Part shown: positions 37,701-46,101 of the stretch, piece after piece | Numbering within the stretch: the stretch's first letter is position 1 | Layout: every line of letters begins with the position of its first letter | Virus record (IMG/VR): IMGVR_UViG_3300017969_000022 | Location: 1-46,208 of that record | Strand: one strand, 5' to 3' | DNA from: a virus | DNA length: 46,208 nucleotides | The notes under the pieces: model-generated | Seen by the model: only the letters and a program-made list of their open reading frames with translations | Told to the model about the DNA's origin: nothing | The model's database searches: none | Program-made: the position numbers and the translations under genes

Positions 37701-40700
37701 AACAGCAATTTCAATAAACTTATATTTAGAAAAATTGATGAGCAAATATCTCTTGAGACAGAAACAGAAATTATATCTAGACTTTCGATCTATGACTTTG
37801 AGAACTTCAGTGCTCAAAGCTGCTCATTAATATCTGAGCCTTTTATAGCCATAAATATATTTGATTCTGATGCAATAAATTCAGAAGTATTTCACAGCAC
37901 CTTTAGCGGAAATATGATATCTGTATCGCTGATAGAGTTTAGCGGAAGGCATGTATCGGGAGAAGGCCTATTAGAAGATAAGGACACCTACATATCAACA
38001 GATAAGAAAATAGAATTTTCTTTCTTCTCCGAAGGCGTTATTGACGGGTATGGAGGCGGGCATGTTGACGGCTATATTGATGGTTATATCGAGGAGCCGG
38101 CGTTTGATATTGATGAGTTAAGGTTTACATCAGATAAACTTAGGTATTTGTTTGATTCCGGCGAAAGTGATAGCAAAAATAGAATATCTATATTTAAAGA
38201 TGGAAAAGGATTTTTGAATTTTAGAATTTATGATAATGGCTTTACTACGGCCGGGTCTCCCGGCATGTATAATATAGCTAAAAATATTAAAGATTTTAAA
38301 GCCGGAACGCTACATCATATAGCCGCAAGTTGGAGGCTAAATACCTTATATGAAAAAGATGAAATGCACTTATTTGTTGATGGAGTCGAGGTCCCAAATA
38401 TTTTCAGATTCGGTGGGGCTATAAGCACAAAAATAAATGATAAATTTTCAGATGTAGGCAAAGAAGTTATTCAAGATTTTACAACAGATAAAATAACTTA
38501 CTATCCAACATTTATTGATGGAACAATACTGGCTGGCTCATCAACTTTTTATTCCTCTTCATTTAGCTTTTCAAATGACTTATATGGTAGAGCCATCATA
38601 TTCCATTCATCTGATGATGCAGAAATATATGTTGGAGGAAAGTATATAATAGGGCAGGTAATTGGCACTGGAGCAACTATTCTAGATGCGGATACCCTGC
38701 TGCCGGTTATATTTAATGCGTCAGCAAGTGATATTAACTTTTCATTAGCTCCAACTGTGGGTATAAAAGAGTCTATAAAAACCGATCTTGCAAATTCAAC
38801 TTTTTCAGTTTATGTAACTAGATGTGACCAAAGCGAAAAAGAGATTGGCGGCATACATTATAGCATCAGAAGCGGTGATATAATTGTAAATAATCAAGAA
38901 ACGGTTATAAATCCTGAATACAGAGTTAACACCGAAAGTGGAATTATAGAGTTTGTAGGATTAGACTCTGAGTGTAATTGGGCCCCAACAGTAAGGTTGT
39001 CCGATTTAGATGTTCACATAAAAACATTTGGGCTACTCTTCAGAGGCATCAACGAAGTTGTCCACCTGGCAAGTTCGTCTTACCTACCAAGCGCTCTCTA
39101 CGAGGAGTTTGAAAAGCACGTTGGACAAAGCTACATAAAGACTCTTGGTGGTAAAAGCATATTTATGACTCATGCTATTGAGCCTATATCGCTCTCTTCT
39201 GTTGAAATAACGAAAATTATAAAAGAGAAATACATACCAGAGTGTACCGTTGAAGCCTTGTTTGAAAAATATTCAGCAAGTTTCTCAACGGATATTAGTG
39301 AAGCAAGGCTTTCTTCAGAATATGAACAAATTTCGAAGACTAACTCTGGCAGATACCTATCAGTTATTGTGGACTCTGATAACTTAGTATACTGTAGCAA
39401 TTTAGATGGATATTCTAGCGAAAATAATACGGTTATTATTAGGGGAGAAACGGTTGATGGATCAGGATTTGAAGAGTTCACCATATCTGGTAATGGTAGT
39501 ATTAGCGGAGAAAAACTATTCTTAAGCGTTTCATCCGTAGAGGGCTCCTTAACATTAGCAGACCCTTATTACGAGCCTTTGGTGTTAGAGATCAGGGAGA
39601 AGGACCCAGTTACCGTACAAAATAACAATGGCGAGTATGCTGAAGTATTCAGATATACAAATGGCAGCTTTATAATAACTTCATATGGAACGGATGGATC
39701 TTTCCCATTTGAACTTCTGCCTGGAGCATATTTGGTGAAATATCCGGCATTCTTAAATATTAAAATCCCCAACGTAGGTCACGATATATATTTTGGGACA
39801 GATTTTGGGGGAAATAATCCTATAAACGGCATATTGGATGACTTTAGAATAATAACTGAAATGTCAAGCGACACAAGGCCTTATGAAAAATTTACAAAGG
39901 GCACCAGAAGCGTAACGAGAGATTATATATCACCAAATCCATCATGTTATGACGATCAAACCCTACTTCTTGTTAGTTTTGATAACCCAATAGAGCTGCA
40001 ATCTAGAAGATTAAGGCAAAAAGAATTTTTAAATACAAAATATAATTATAAATTCAAGCTAGATGTAGAAGATAGGGAAAAGCTATTAAAAGTAATTAAT
40101 AACAGAGAAGAGTTTGAATCTAAAATGATAAGAATGGGGTTTGATCAAGAAGTTGCCAAGCAGACCTTTATAGAGTGTCACCACGCTGAGGGAGGCCCGC
40201 TATTTAATGACGCCAGGTATATTAGGAGTGATAAAATGCTGGTAAGCTCTATGAGTGTCAATGACAACTTTGGCCTCTCTGGAGTATTTGCATCGAGGCA
40301 CCCTGTACTTCTAAATAATGATATGTCTATTTTTAGAAAAGATGGTGGAACAATTGAGTTTTGGATAAGCCCTATTTTAGATACATTAAATGATGCAACA
40401 AAGCGCTACTATGTTGACATATCTTCAGTAAATACAAAAAGGCTTAAGTCAACTACACCCATTGAAATTCAGCTACCTAGTTCTGCTGGAAAAATATTGG
40501 GAATAAAATTATTGGACAAAACCAAGCGTCTAACAAAATTCTACAATAAGGATGAAGAGGACGAGATTTTATTCGATGAAATCGAAAGAGGTAGCATCAG
40601 TGGGGTTCTGGAAGGCGGAACGGGTGTTTCAAAAGACTTTACGAATGGCGCTAGTTTATCTCCGGACGGTAGGACAATACACCTCAAGGAGGCTCTGCCC

Positions 40701-41453
40701 GGATTTAACGTAGATGTAATTGTATCTTATATTCCACTTGGGCTGAACGGCGAAAGAATATCCATATATAAGAGCGAAGAAAGTGAAGTTATTTTCTCAA
40801 TAAATAATGGTGAAAGAGAGATTTCTACTGGAATCGATATAGATTGGAAGAGAAATACTTGGCATAGGGTAAAGTGTGTTTGGAAGGCAAATTCTTCAAA
40901 TGATTTTATGAAAATCTTTATTGATGGAGCAGCCTCTACCTCAATAGCATATGGAGATCCGGGAGTCAAGTATGGCGGAGGCAGCGTATATGGTGAGAGC
41001 CCGAATTCAGAAAACAACCTTAAGAAAAAAAGAAAAATAAGCTTAAGTGATGATTTTAGAGTAATATCAATTGGCGGAAGTGTTCTTGAAAATGAAACAG
41101 CTTTATGCAGAATGGATAATTTGAGATTCAGCAGTAAGCCAAGAGATAACACCAGATCCCCAAGTGGCGAAAGTATTGATCTTGATTATTCTGAAAATAA
41201 AAATACCGTTCTACCGATCTCAGAGGATGATGCAACAACCTTCTTGTTGGATTTGAAATCAGATGATAATCCGGAGTATGCATTGGTCGTTGATCCAAAA
41301 AGAGGAATATTTAATTTTGATATAGAAGTATTTGATGAATTTGATAAAATCAATACGGAAGAAATAGAAGATCTGATCGTAGAATTAGTCAATAGGTTAA
41401 AGCCATCACACACAAATGCGCTGGTTAAATTTCCGAGAAATTTATGCAAATAA
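31731..41453 (+). CDS. Giant baseplate/fibre protein with ConA (LamG)-like domains and tail-protein-I-like end, 3240 aa
   Basis: It follows the J-like gene, the position of tail-protein-I or gp7-type proteins. N-terminus: an Ig-like strand set (ISSTELKVTFNKNLSDLLTK), then helices (NTNIAKIIESQADEIYKAQK). About residues 300-1110 hold beta modules with a recurring strand-turn motif (GEYTINYSTGEVIV at 412, GEYCIDYENGKIYLA at 750, KVAVDYSYGSLYLA at 1092). ConA/LamG-like pieces appear near 1269 (GTISAWLTPGWNG), 2190-2220 (TLHHIAASWRLN; MHLFVDGVEVPN) and 2870-3090 (GTIEFWISPILD; NTWHRVKCVWKANSS; MKIFIDG). A DGY-rich linker lies at 2105-2119. The last residues (IEDLIVELVNRLKPSHTNAL) resemble the C-terminus of baseplate tail-protein-I. 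ConA-like sandwiches often bind glycans or fix surface proteins, so the protein may link wedge to receptor recognition. It is very AT-rich in places. No enzyme motif is visible. Confidence 0.75.
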   Translation: MLRPISFSAISSTELKVTFNKNLSDLLTKDNFSIDSIDGSSEGLEIISVIVDANVAKLKTRPQTSGNYYLLNLLDSDEIKFKSKDGIGLVNDDVSRQLYFVGISNRNPVKDRIYQVVPSIYSLQNTNIAKIIESQADEIYKAQKNIGEVLSDNYIKQTVVDELRTRASGATDRLANENAYSVDRVSRNPEGDLLRFKSLQYNQNSEIPGNDFFPNYPVSLQEEYVVSEEVSIFSEENSFKNFVLTLANDNIIAVKEIIHIRPDDQPDCDGNIGTKYRLDIYKYSISENKYDPYFAFKNINLDSNQVELSQFGNIKKPKFNDKFLVSYVYKERSLNVSEDTISIFNIVDIKNENIPTNSTRFFLKNAPIVDSDGEIAELNEVVFSTNENAVEESSPFKKEIAFSSSKLPSEVGEYTINYSTGEVIVAGATFVGEGTGRVAYTASYSYKNIFTNNLDYYVENNDVVATPKRALLESEVEVEFGYETILVKDVDYKADCHVEVVNEQVKNDLVSSFVVKAKKYPVTKVFKIFNQTTGEIYQPLFFNKTDIQFSGKRSPEIKDDYEFANFAAKDNEELVPTGSFVAPSFSVSIEEIPSNSNIKFSPGIPSELINAGTTTYYVRSFGLSGTDGVEDIEIKFFGEPDSNGLITSFGILSTAQPPSLFEDVTIGPACYAFDLANTMIMSAAESYIGSFLNTSANFSDNNLFMAEKFYEPLSLAPELTRVGTDSFLSTIKYDDYDGFEQNVSRLRRSGEYCIDYENGKIYLATDSFNVDDFGLVSYRHNSAITRNKNIISVTEASRKINESNSVYNSAKIYDNIKNDFESVTVLDLESSLNLWSNTFALDLDNEIQETNVILDNYTVVLNNNIRSIKSVTDYKYIYGKNLNYTGESDRISDLSSEEILSSSNYNIYIPGVTKFTKNVLDLKRYYTTKVISDGNNYVIRVSDPSASGIYRIIFDATGEEIFDEKLNVTKIANMVIVSNGTDGLGSYAEIKSGPNLSLIDSDNDFLLDSNGSRFKIISADDFLSRIYYESPAVNAVDKLAPELGSAEVINKVSLEYNSSGIIITIPDDSFLSNGDLVTVEYTTSNTPAIGTKVAVDYSYGSLYLAYKYLYDDIYISYEYGDNEIDWSINNSMEEGEDYYVSYKYGALRDALKDNFGILTKIPFFQNFSLTTDREVYRNALSGTIESFTTGPTKASFENLIESFTDMTPEITETAFNTWILGRNYLDPEKVVADGVLKFASSKHNDGVLIEDDLVITTPSLSNINLSEGTISAWLTPGWNGIDNDAEIEVELDNIGEKIYEYLDGQSPFDFNSNFRLFAEKDNFNLIDSSRGGITANNKRIYVLNDEEKTELTSYLLCKEDSMLDRVTDTSLELNFNFNSFYKNDSFDFIKSFDNSLESFGKYGSNVNASALSEFSIGAILFDDKNKLLTTILSLKPLLVNNYELATFIVDDIDISKNEFSKYNRLHKTALCSCAIKDSIDSLSLFRDKEYNSVTVSFDNIISMSLVIDNNIVADSNAESFVFIDESNRVFKLVAFLNADGEPVYDGIPDEISGIVVERIPVNHPEISSMGSEAINQINPSGVCVLAYGTATILTKSDSASKAIFDYKEKSFIVNLFDNISMSVIRRPCDNIVNINLNNEKINIFYTDLIDSSNGSFYSDFNLNIIEKDLSTDNFGSFSIGCIQDNINSEINITKIVYKLQNRFSLSDIYIGKNALSPRKNPFKINRDSFYPINSSPYNIAGDEGIFIWYDELCESELSSDAGQWIFRSKIAETKNVPIDVAVNGEEYEFIYDLVPLDYNLTGRLITDGEFSSVNRSHRKEDSSCDNGLICSSSFRYCGNGKLDEAGWLKINETSSDLINTLLGGSENDRGGWAKTTDFSTSNLSGIYSMGPSIFSEEFSGENSVYTRMPCPGGNYSVSIDFRVDYFSETNLGEFNGEISGKIVGITPLHIFDGDLNIKLMLGVTNANQNVILVRDMQTLEIIDIAYFDWQNSNFNKLIFRKIDEQISLETETEIISRLSIYDFENFSAQSCSLISEPFIAINIFDSDAINSEVFHSTFSGNMISVSLIEFSGRHVSGEGLLEDKDTYISTDKKIEFSFFSEGVIDGYGGGHVDGYIDGYIEEPAFDIDELRFTSDKLRYLFDSGESDSKNRISIFKDGKGFLNFRIYDNGFTTAGSPGMYNIAKNIKDFKAGTLHHIAASWRLNTLYEKDEMHLFVDGVEVPNIFRFGGAISTKINDKFSDVGKEVIQDFTTDKITYYPTFIDGTILAGSSTFYSSSFSFSNDLYGRAIIFHSSDDAEIYVGGKYIIGQVIGTGATILDADTLLPVIFNASASDINFSLAPTVGIKESIKTDLANSTFSVYVTRCDQSEKEIGGIHYSIRSGDIIVNNQETVINPEYRVNTESGIIEFVGLDSECNWAPTVRLSDLDVHIKTFGLLFRGINEVVHLASSSYLPSALYEEFEKHVGQSYIKTLGGKSIFMTHAIEPISLSSVEITKIIKEKYIPECTVEALFEKYSASFSTDISEARLSSEYEQISKTNSGRYLSVIVDSDNLVYCSNLDGYSSENNTVIIRGETVDGSGFEEFTISGNGSISGEKLFLSVSSVEGSLTLADPYYEPLVLEIREKDPVTVQNNNGEYAEVFRYTNGSFIITSYGTDGSFPFELLPGAYLVKYPAFLNIKIPNVGHDIYFGTDFGGNNPINGILDDFRIITEMSSDTRPYEKFTKGTRSVTRDYISPNPSCYDDQTLLLVSFDNPIELQSRRLRQKEFLNTKYNYKFKLDVEDREKLLKVINNREEFESKMIRMGFDQEVAKQTFIECHHAEGGPLFNDARYIRSDKMLVSSMSVNDNFGLSGVFASRHPVLLNNDMSIFRKDGGTIEFWISPILDTLNDATKRYYVDISSVNTKRLKSTTPIEIQLPSSAGKILGIKLLDKTKRLTKFYNKDEEDEILFDEIERGSISGVLEGGTGVSKDFTNGASLSPDGRTIHLKEALPGFNVDVIVSYIPLGLNGERISIYKSEESEVIFSINNGEREISTGIDIDWKRNTWHRVKCVWKANSSNDFMKIFIDGAASTSIAYGDPGVKYGGGSVYGESPNSENNLKKKRKISLSDDFRVISIGGSVLENETALCRMDNLRFSSKPRDNTRSPSGESIDLDYSENKNTVLPISEDDATTFLLDLKSDDNPEYALVVDPKRGIFNFDIEVFDEFDKINTEEIEDLIVELVNRLKPSHTNALVKFPRNLCK

Positions 41454-41504
41454 TCTCTATTAATAATAAAAGCTTTATCGAGACCAAATCATTAGGAGCA
41501 ATTG

Positions 41505-44500
41505 ATGTCAAAGGGTAATAGAGAAAATCTGCCTAGAGTTAACTTTTTTGATGGCCAAAGAGTTACTGAGTCAGATCTTGACACAGAGCAAATACATCAT
41601 AGAAATTTAGCTTCAAATATTATATTAGACTTTCATCAAAATGGTGTAGTTAGAGACAGCATTTTTGAAAGCAAAGTTCTTTTTGATACATCATTGCCTG
41701 GCGAATATTCTGCCAATCCAAATAAGTCAGAGTCCAAAATAAGCGCCGGAAAATATGACGGAACTGCTATATATTTTGATCGACAGCCAAGCGATACAAT
41801 TTATGGCAATAGACTTGAGATAACTGCAAGCAATCTTTCGATAGGCGGGCGTCTAAACGCAAAAGTTTTAATTCTTGGCCTTGTGTACAGCTCACTCAAA
41901 ACTCAGGGAGAGCTTGTAACTGAAGTTATCGAGTTTGACGCGAATACCACAAAGCTTACAGGAAATTATTACACTAGAGTTATCGCCGTATTTTTCAACA
42001 ACTTTTCTGGTGGTAAAGGAAAAACCGAATACTCTCTATCAGAAGAAAGCTTTGCAACAAACTTAAATGATGGGAAAATTGTCTTTAGAGAGTCTGAGCC
42101 ACTAAAGGTATTTCCGAAGACAGCTTCTTTTTCACAGGTTGAGTCTCCAAACTACGGCTTGGCTTCTTTTATTACCTCTTCGACAAGCAGGAGTATCGAA
42201 GATGAAATAAAGTTAGCGCTTGGAACAACTTATAGCTTTAACGAGCTTTACTTTGAGCTTGCCCCATCAAAAGAGTTCTTGTTTGAATCAGGTGCAGATC
42301 AAACAATTGAATACGGGCAGAAGTTTCTTGCGGAGACTAACAATATTCAAAGAATTGACTTACTTTTATATGTTCAAAAAGATAATGAGGCAGCAGTTGG
42401 AAGTGAGTATGATTTTTCCGGTGAAATTGTAGTATCTATCCACAGGCTTTTAGATGATATCTCATGTATAACGGATCCTAATCCCGAAAATTTATTAGAT
42501 TTTGACCCCAATCCATCTCCAATAATGGAGGTCTCTTATTCTCAGGATGATCTTGAGGAGTTGGGCGTAAAACTAAATGAAAACCCACAGGTTGTTAGCA
42601 TAGACCTTTCAACTACCCTGATAGCTGATCCAAACATAGAGCCGTCGCTAAAAGAAGATAGCTTTTATGCAGTTCTAGTTTCCAGGAGAGGCAATAATAG
42701 CACCGGAACAGTTGGAATACCAGCCGGATATTATAAGCCTGCAAGAAAAAGTGATAATGGACAAGATCTAAACCCTCTTGAAAGGTTTAAGAGACAAGAT
42801 TTTAGGCTTATCGAGTATGACCCTGTTAATTCGTCATACGTTGATTACCCAGATCTTTCAATGTGGATTATTATACATTCTGATACAGTTGAAATAACAG
42901 ATGGTCAAGCTTATACCACAGATGGATTCCCTATCTCTGTGCCAAAAACAGTGGATTTTGTTGGTTCAACTAAAATACCATTTTTCCTAGACAATATACC
43001 TCTGTCATCTGTTGCGGAGGGAGATAAGAACTATGTTGTTTTGTATAGGGAAGACGAATTTGTTGATCCTGCAACCCATCCTAGAACTGGAAATTTTGTT
43101 TATACAAGTATTAAAGATGCGCCATCTATAGGCGTTTTAACTCAGGAAGAGCTTGACTCGCAGCTTGATGAGTATCCACTTATATTGAGCCGCATTACTG
43201 ACACCAATGTTAGAGACGCTCAGGATATAACTGGGGCCGCCGATAAGCCGGGCCTTGTAGAAAGAGATTATGCTTTATTTGTTAACCCAAGCTCTACTTT
43301 GCTTTCTTCAAATTTAATAGGAAGAATTTTTACTCCAGATTTAGACTGCGAATGCAACTCTCGATACAGAATTACAAACGTAGAGTGTGATGTTCTAAAG
43401 CTCGGTGATTTAGATGGGGATGGCAAATATACTTCTGATGATATACAACTTCTGCTCAACGTGGTTGGTAATACGCTAGGAACCCAAACTACCGAAAGAA
43501 AAATTTTAGGTGGAGAAGTAGATCTCTTAAGCTTTTTGCAATCAGATCTAAATGCAGATGGTACAGTTGATGGCGAAGACATAGAGCTTTTAGAGGACGC
43601 AATAGATGGCTATGTTAATTTTGAGGCAGAAGAAACATTTAAGGTTCTAAAGGTTTATCTTGAAAATATGCTTGATGAAGATAACTTTCCAAAGTTATTT
43701 GATTCATCAGAAGCAACTTCAACAGCACTCTCTGGAGTAACCAATTCTGCAACAGATATAATCACATTTACTGTTGATAAAGAGCAGACAGGCCTGGCCA
43801 TAAGACCTGGTGATAAGATTACAATTCCTGCAGTCTCAGCAGATGCCGGAGAATACTTTGTAGTATCAAAGGAATTTAACATAGACCTGCTAGAGGTAAC
43901 GCTAACTCTGGAGGATCCCAGTGGTGGTACGCCATCATTTAATGGATCGTCTGGATTTGACTTGGTTATAAATAGCGGTTCCGCTGTGAATATGTTTGCG
44001 GACAATCTAAATCTCTTAAAGACTCCTTACGCAGAGAAAAACTGGTCTATAAGTTTTTCCGGCGTTCTACATGAAGAGTCTCAGATAGAAGCATGTGACT
44101 TAAGAAGATTTGTTGAAACAAATATAATAGAAGAAGCTTCTTCTTCGTGTATTTGTGAAACTGAAGTCTGCATACAGCCTGATGTTTGTAGTCCAAAATT
44201 AAAAAATCAAAAGATTCTACCAAATGATCTTTTTATCCCCAGTGGAGAAATATATAGTGAGCCAGGAGTCCCTTATCATGGCGACATTGAATACTCTACA
44301 ATATCTATAGCGATGCCTCCTGGCACTATCGAGGACTGCCAGATTGATTTATATAATAACTTTATAAAATCTTATGCTGGAACCTGTAATACGGCATCTG
44401 GATATCCGGCAATGCTTTTCTCAGACGGGACTTATGTTGGTTGCGAAGACTCTGGTGGAGAGACTGACATAACCAAGGGTAGAGTAAAGATTACTCAGTG

Positions 44501-46067
44501 CATTGCCAGTCTTCATGTTGATGCATTAGTTGATGGATATGCGGTTGATGGGTATGCTGATGAAGCGTCTACTGGACTGGTTGATGAAATAATTGAAGAG
44601 ACATTTGTTGACTACAGCTATCCAAATTCACTTGGATTCTCAGAGTGGACAGTCACAGATCCATCCGGTGGAACTTACTTTGTGATCACAAATGATGCCT
44701 CAATAAACACCCCTGCAACTTTCCTTCTTGAGACTACAGCGGCACCCGAGAGGACTGCTATAATTGATTATCCCAGCGCCCTTGATCCAATATCTGGTGA
44801 CTTTGTAATAGATTTTGTTGCCTCAAGATCTACTTGGTCAGCATCAGGCCTAACCACTGGAAAGGTAAGCTTTTTTGGTGAAGTAGAAGTTGTAAATAGT
44901 GATGGCACAACGTGCAATTTAAAGCTTGGCTGGAGAGTTTCCGCCGGTGATTCAACTGAAATTTTCTACTCTGGAACTCTTTCCGATACTTCAACCGGAA
45001 CAATACTTAATGACTTTGAGAGATCTATAGCCGCAAGAGATGATTTAGCAGATGAAATTACATTTAGATTTAGAAGAACCAACGAAGCTATATTCGGAAT
45101 GTATTATGATGAAACTCTTCTAGATGAAGATAGCATCGATGGCAAATTCAGCAAGATTGGATCACTGCCAAGCTTTTCGCCCGGAGGAGGCGATGCATCT
45201 TTAGCATTTAAAATGTCTCAAGAACTTACTCCAAATGCTGGTCAGATATTCTTTGGAAAAATACACAGCGCCACAGTTAGATATAACTTGTCAAGTTTAG
45301 ACAATACCGGCGGTACGTCTATAGAGATATCCAGAGAGTCAGCAACGAATTTAATAAACAGAGCAACAGTTGGTTTCCCAATATCATTAAATAGAAGAAC
45401 CAATATAGTATCTGCTACAATGAAATTTACTTTGGCCGATGATTATGCCGGCGGTGATTCATTCAACCTTATACCTCTAGAGGTAATTAACGCCGATAAT
45501 TTGGGTACAATTATTGATTATCCGCAGACAATCAATGAGTCTATAATCTCATCGTTTACTCCAGGCGCCCTAACGGCGGGCTCAGAGGTGTCGGTAGATG
45601 TTACTGGTATGGCAATTTACTTCCTTTCCAGGACTGGGCACCTTCCCGGATTTTCAAAGGCCGTTATTATTGAGCCTGCTTCGGATGCAAATTCGGCGCT
45701 TTATATCGATGGAAATATTAGCTTTATTATAACTTATGAAGATATAACGTCTGGAGTAATTTTCAAGGTAGGCGCCAGCATAGACCCCGTTACCGGTATA
45801 GTATCATTTAGCACAAGAAATATACTATACGATACACTAAATAAGGCAAATCGTACAGTTCTATCTTTTGGCGTTCACCTTAAGAAGTCTGGGTTTAGAA
45901 ATGACGATATTTATGTCGGCATCAAGGATCTTGAGAGACTTGGCATTGGCACATGTAAGGACGAGGTTGTTATTACAGATGAGGATCTTTGCTTCTTCAT
46001 CGCTGGGGATACTGCTACAGGAACGTTTGTCGAAGGTCCTTTCCCCTGTAACTTCCATTTGCCTTAA
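41505..46067 (+). CDS. Adhesin-like tail protein with dockerin-type calcium-binding pair, 1520 aa
   Basis: ATG 41505 is chosen over the TTG one codon upstream because AGGAG (41494-41498) is then six bases away. The N-terminus (LPRVNFFDGQRVTESDLDTE) resembles the 'FDGQ..T..DL..EQ..H' head found in many large tail/fibre proteins and probably anchors it to the baseplate. Two EF-hand-like dockerin loops lie at residues 635-646 (DLDGDGKYTSDD) and 681-692 (DLNADGTVDGED). Cysteines flank them: C615/C617/C628 before and CICETEVCIQPDVC at 882-895 after. A GD-type beta module (RPGDKITIPAVSADAGEYFV) covers about 767-824. A DGY linker at about 1010 leads into a ConA-like region (about 1030-1265: FVIDFVASRSTWSASGL; VSFFGEVEVVNSDG). 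The C-terminal part is beta-rich. No catalytic motif is seen. It is probably a calcium-stabilised receptor-binding or baseplate-rim protein; the dockerin loops are clear, the role is inferred. Confidence 0.75.
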   Translation: MSKGNRENLPRVNFFDGQRVTESDLDTEQIHHRNLASNIILDFHQNGVVRDSIFESKVLFDTSLPGEYSANPNKSESKISAGKYDGTAIYFDRQPSDTIYGNRLEITASNLSIGGRLNAKVLILGLVYSSLKTQGELVTEVIEFDANTTKLTGNYYTRVIAVFFNNFSGGKGKTEYSLSEESFATNLNDGKIVFRESEPLKVFPKTASFSQVESPNYGLASFITSSTSRSIEDEIKLALGTTYSFNELYFELAPSKEFLFESGADQTIEYGQKFLAETNNIQRIDLLLYVQKDNEAAVGSEYDFSGEIVVSIHRLLDDISCITDPNPENLLDFDPNPSPIMEVSYSQDDLEELGVKLNENPQVVSIDLSTTLIADPNIEPSLKEDSFYAVLVSRRGNNSTGTVGIPAGYYKPARKSDNGQDLNPLERFKRQDFRLIEYDPVNSSYVDYPDLSMWIIIHSDTVEITDGQAYTTDGFPISVPKTVDFVGSTKIPFFLDNIPLSSVAEGDKNYVVLYREDEFVDPATHPRTGNFVYTSIKDAPSIGVLTQEELDSQLDEYPLILSRITDTNVRDAQDITGAADKPGLVERDYALFVNPSSTLLSSNLIGRIFTPDLDCECNSRYRITNVECDVLKLGDLDGDGKYTSDDIQLLLNVVGNTLGTQTTERKILGGEVDLLSFLQSDLNADGTVDGEDIELLEDAIDGYVNFEAEETFKVLKVYLENMLDEDNFPKLFDSSEATSTALSGVTNSATDIITFTVDKEQTGLAIRPGDKITIPAVSADAGEYFVVSKEFNIDLLEVTLTLEDPSGGTPSFNGSSGFDLVINSGSAVNMFADNLNLLKTPYAEKNWSISFSGVLHEESQIEACDLRRFVETNIIEEASSSCICETEVCIQPDVCSPKLKNQKILPNDLFIPSGEIYSEPGVPYHGDIEYSTISIAMPPGTIEDCQIDLYNNFIKSYAGTCNTASGYPAMLFSDGTYVGCEDSGGETDITKGRVKITQCIASLHVDALVDGYAVDGYADEASTGLVDEIIEETFVDYSYPNSLGFSEWTVTDPSGGTYFVITNDASINTPATFLLETTAAPERTAIIDYPSALDPISGDFVIDFVASRSTWSASGLTTGKVSFFGEVEVVNSDGTTCNLKLGWRVSAGDSTEIFYSGTLSDTSTGTILNDFERSIAARDDLADEITFRFRRTNEAIFGMYYDETLLDEDSIDGKFSKIGSLPSFSPGGGDASLAFKMSQELTPNAGQIFFGKIHSATVRYNLSSLDNTGGTSIEISRESATNLINRATVGFPISLNRRTNIVSATMKFTLADDYAGGDSFNLIPLEVINADNLGTIIDYPQTINESIISSFTPGALTAGSEVSVDVTGMAIYFLSRTGHLPGFSKAVIIEPASDANSALYIDGNISFIITYEDITSGVIFKVGASIDPVTGIVSFSTRNILYDTLNKANRTVLSFGVHLKKSGFRNDDIYVGIKDLERLGIGTCKDEVVITDEDLCFFIAGDTATGTFVEGPFPCNFHLP

Positions 46068-46068
46068 G

Positions 46069-46098
46069 CTGAATTAATTCCGACTGAATTAATTCCGA
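46069..46098 (+). repeat. Perfect 15-bp tandem duplication
   Basis: CTGAATTAATTCCGA occurs twice head to tail directly after the adhesin stop codon. Each unit contains the palindrome GAATTAATTC, so the block is also self-complementary and could fold or bind a dimeric protein twice. It is the only perfect tandem repeat I noticed in a gap of this window. Confidence 0.85.
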
Positions 46099-46101
46099 GC
46101 G

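Noticed and set aside
41454-41501. Promoter or terminator between the 3240-residue gene and the adhesin
   Set aside because: No stem longer than a few bases and no TATAAT box; only the ribosome-binding site is supported.
41502-41504. TTG start of the adhesin gene
   Set aside because: An ATG follows as the next codon and has the better distance (six bases) to AGGAG at 41494-41498.
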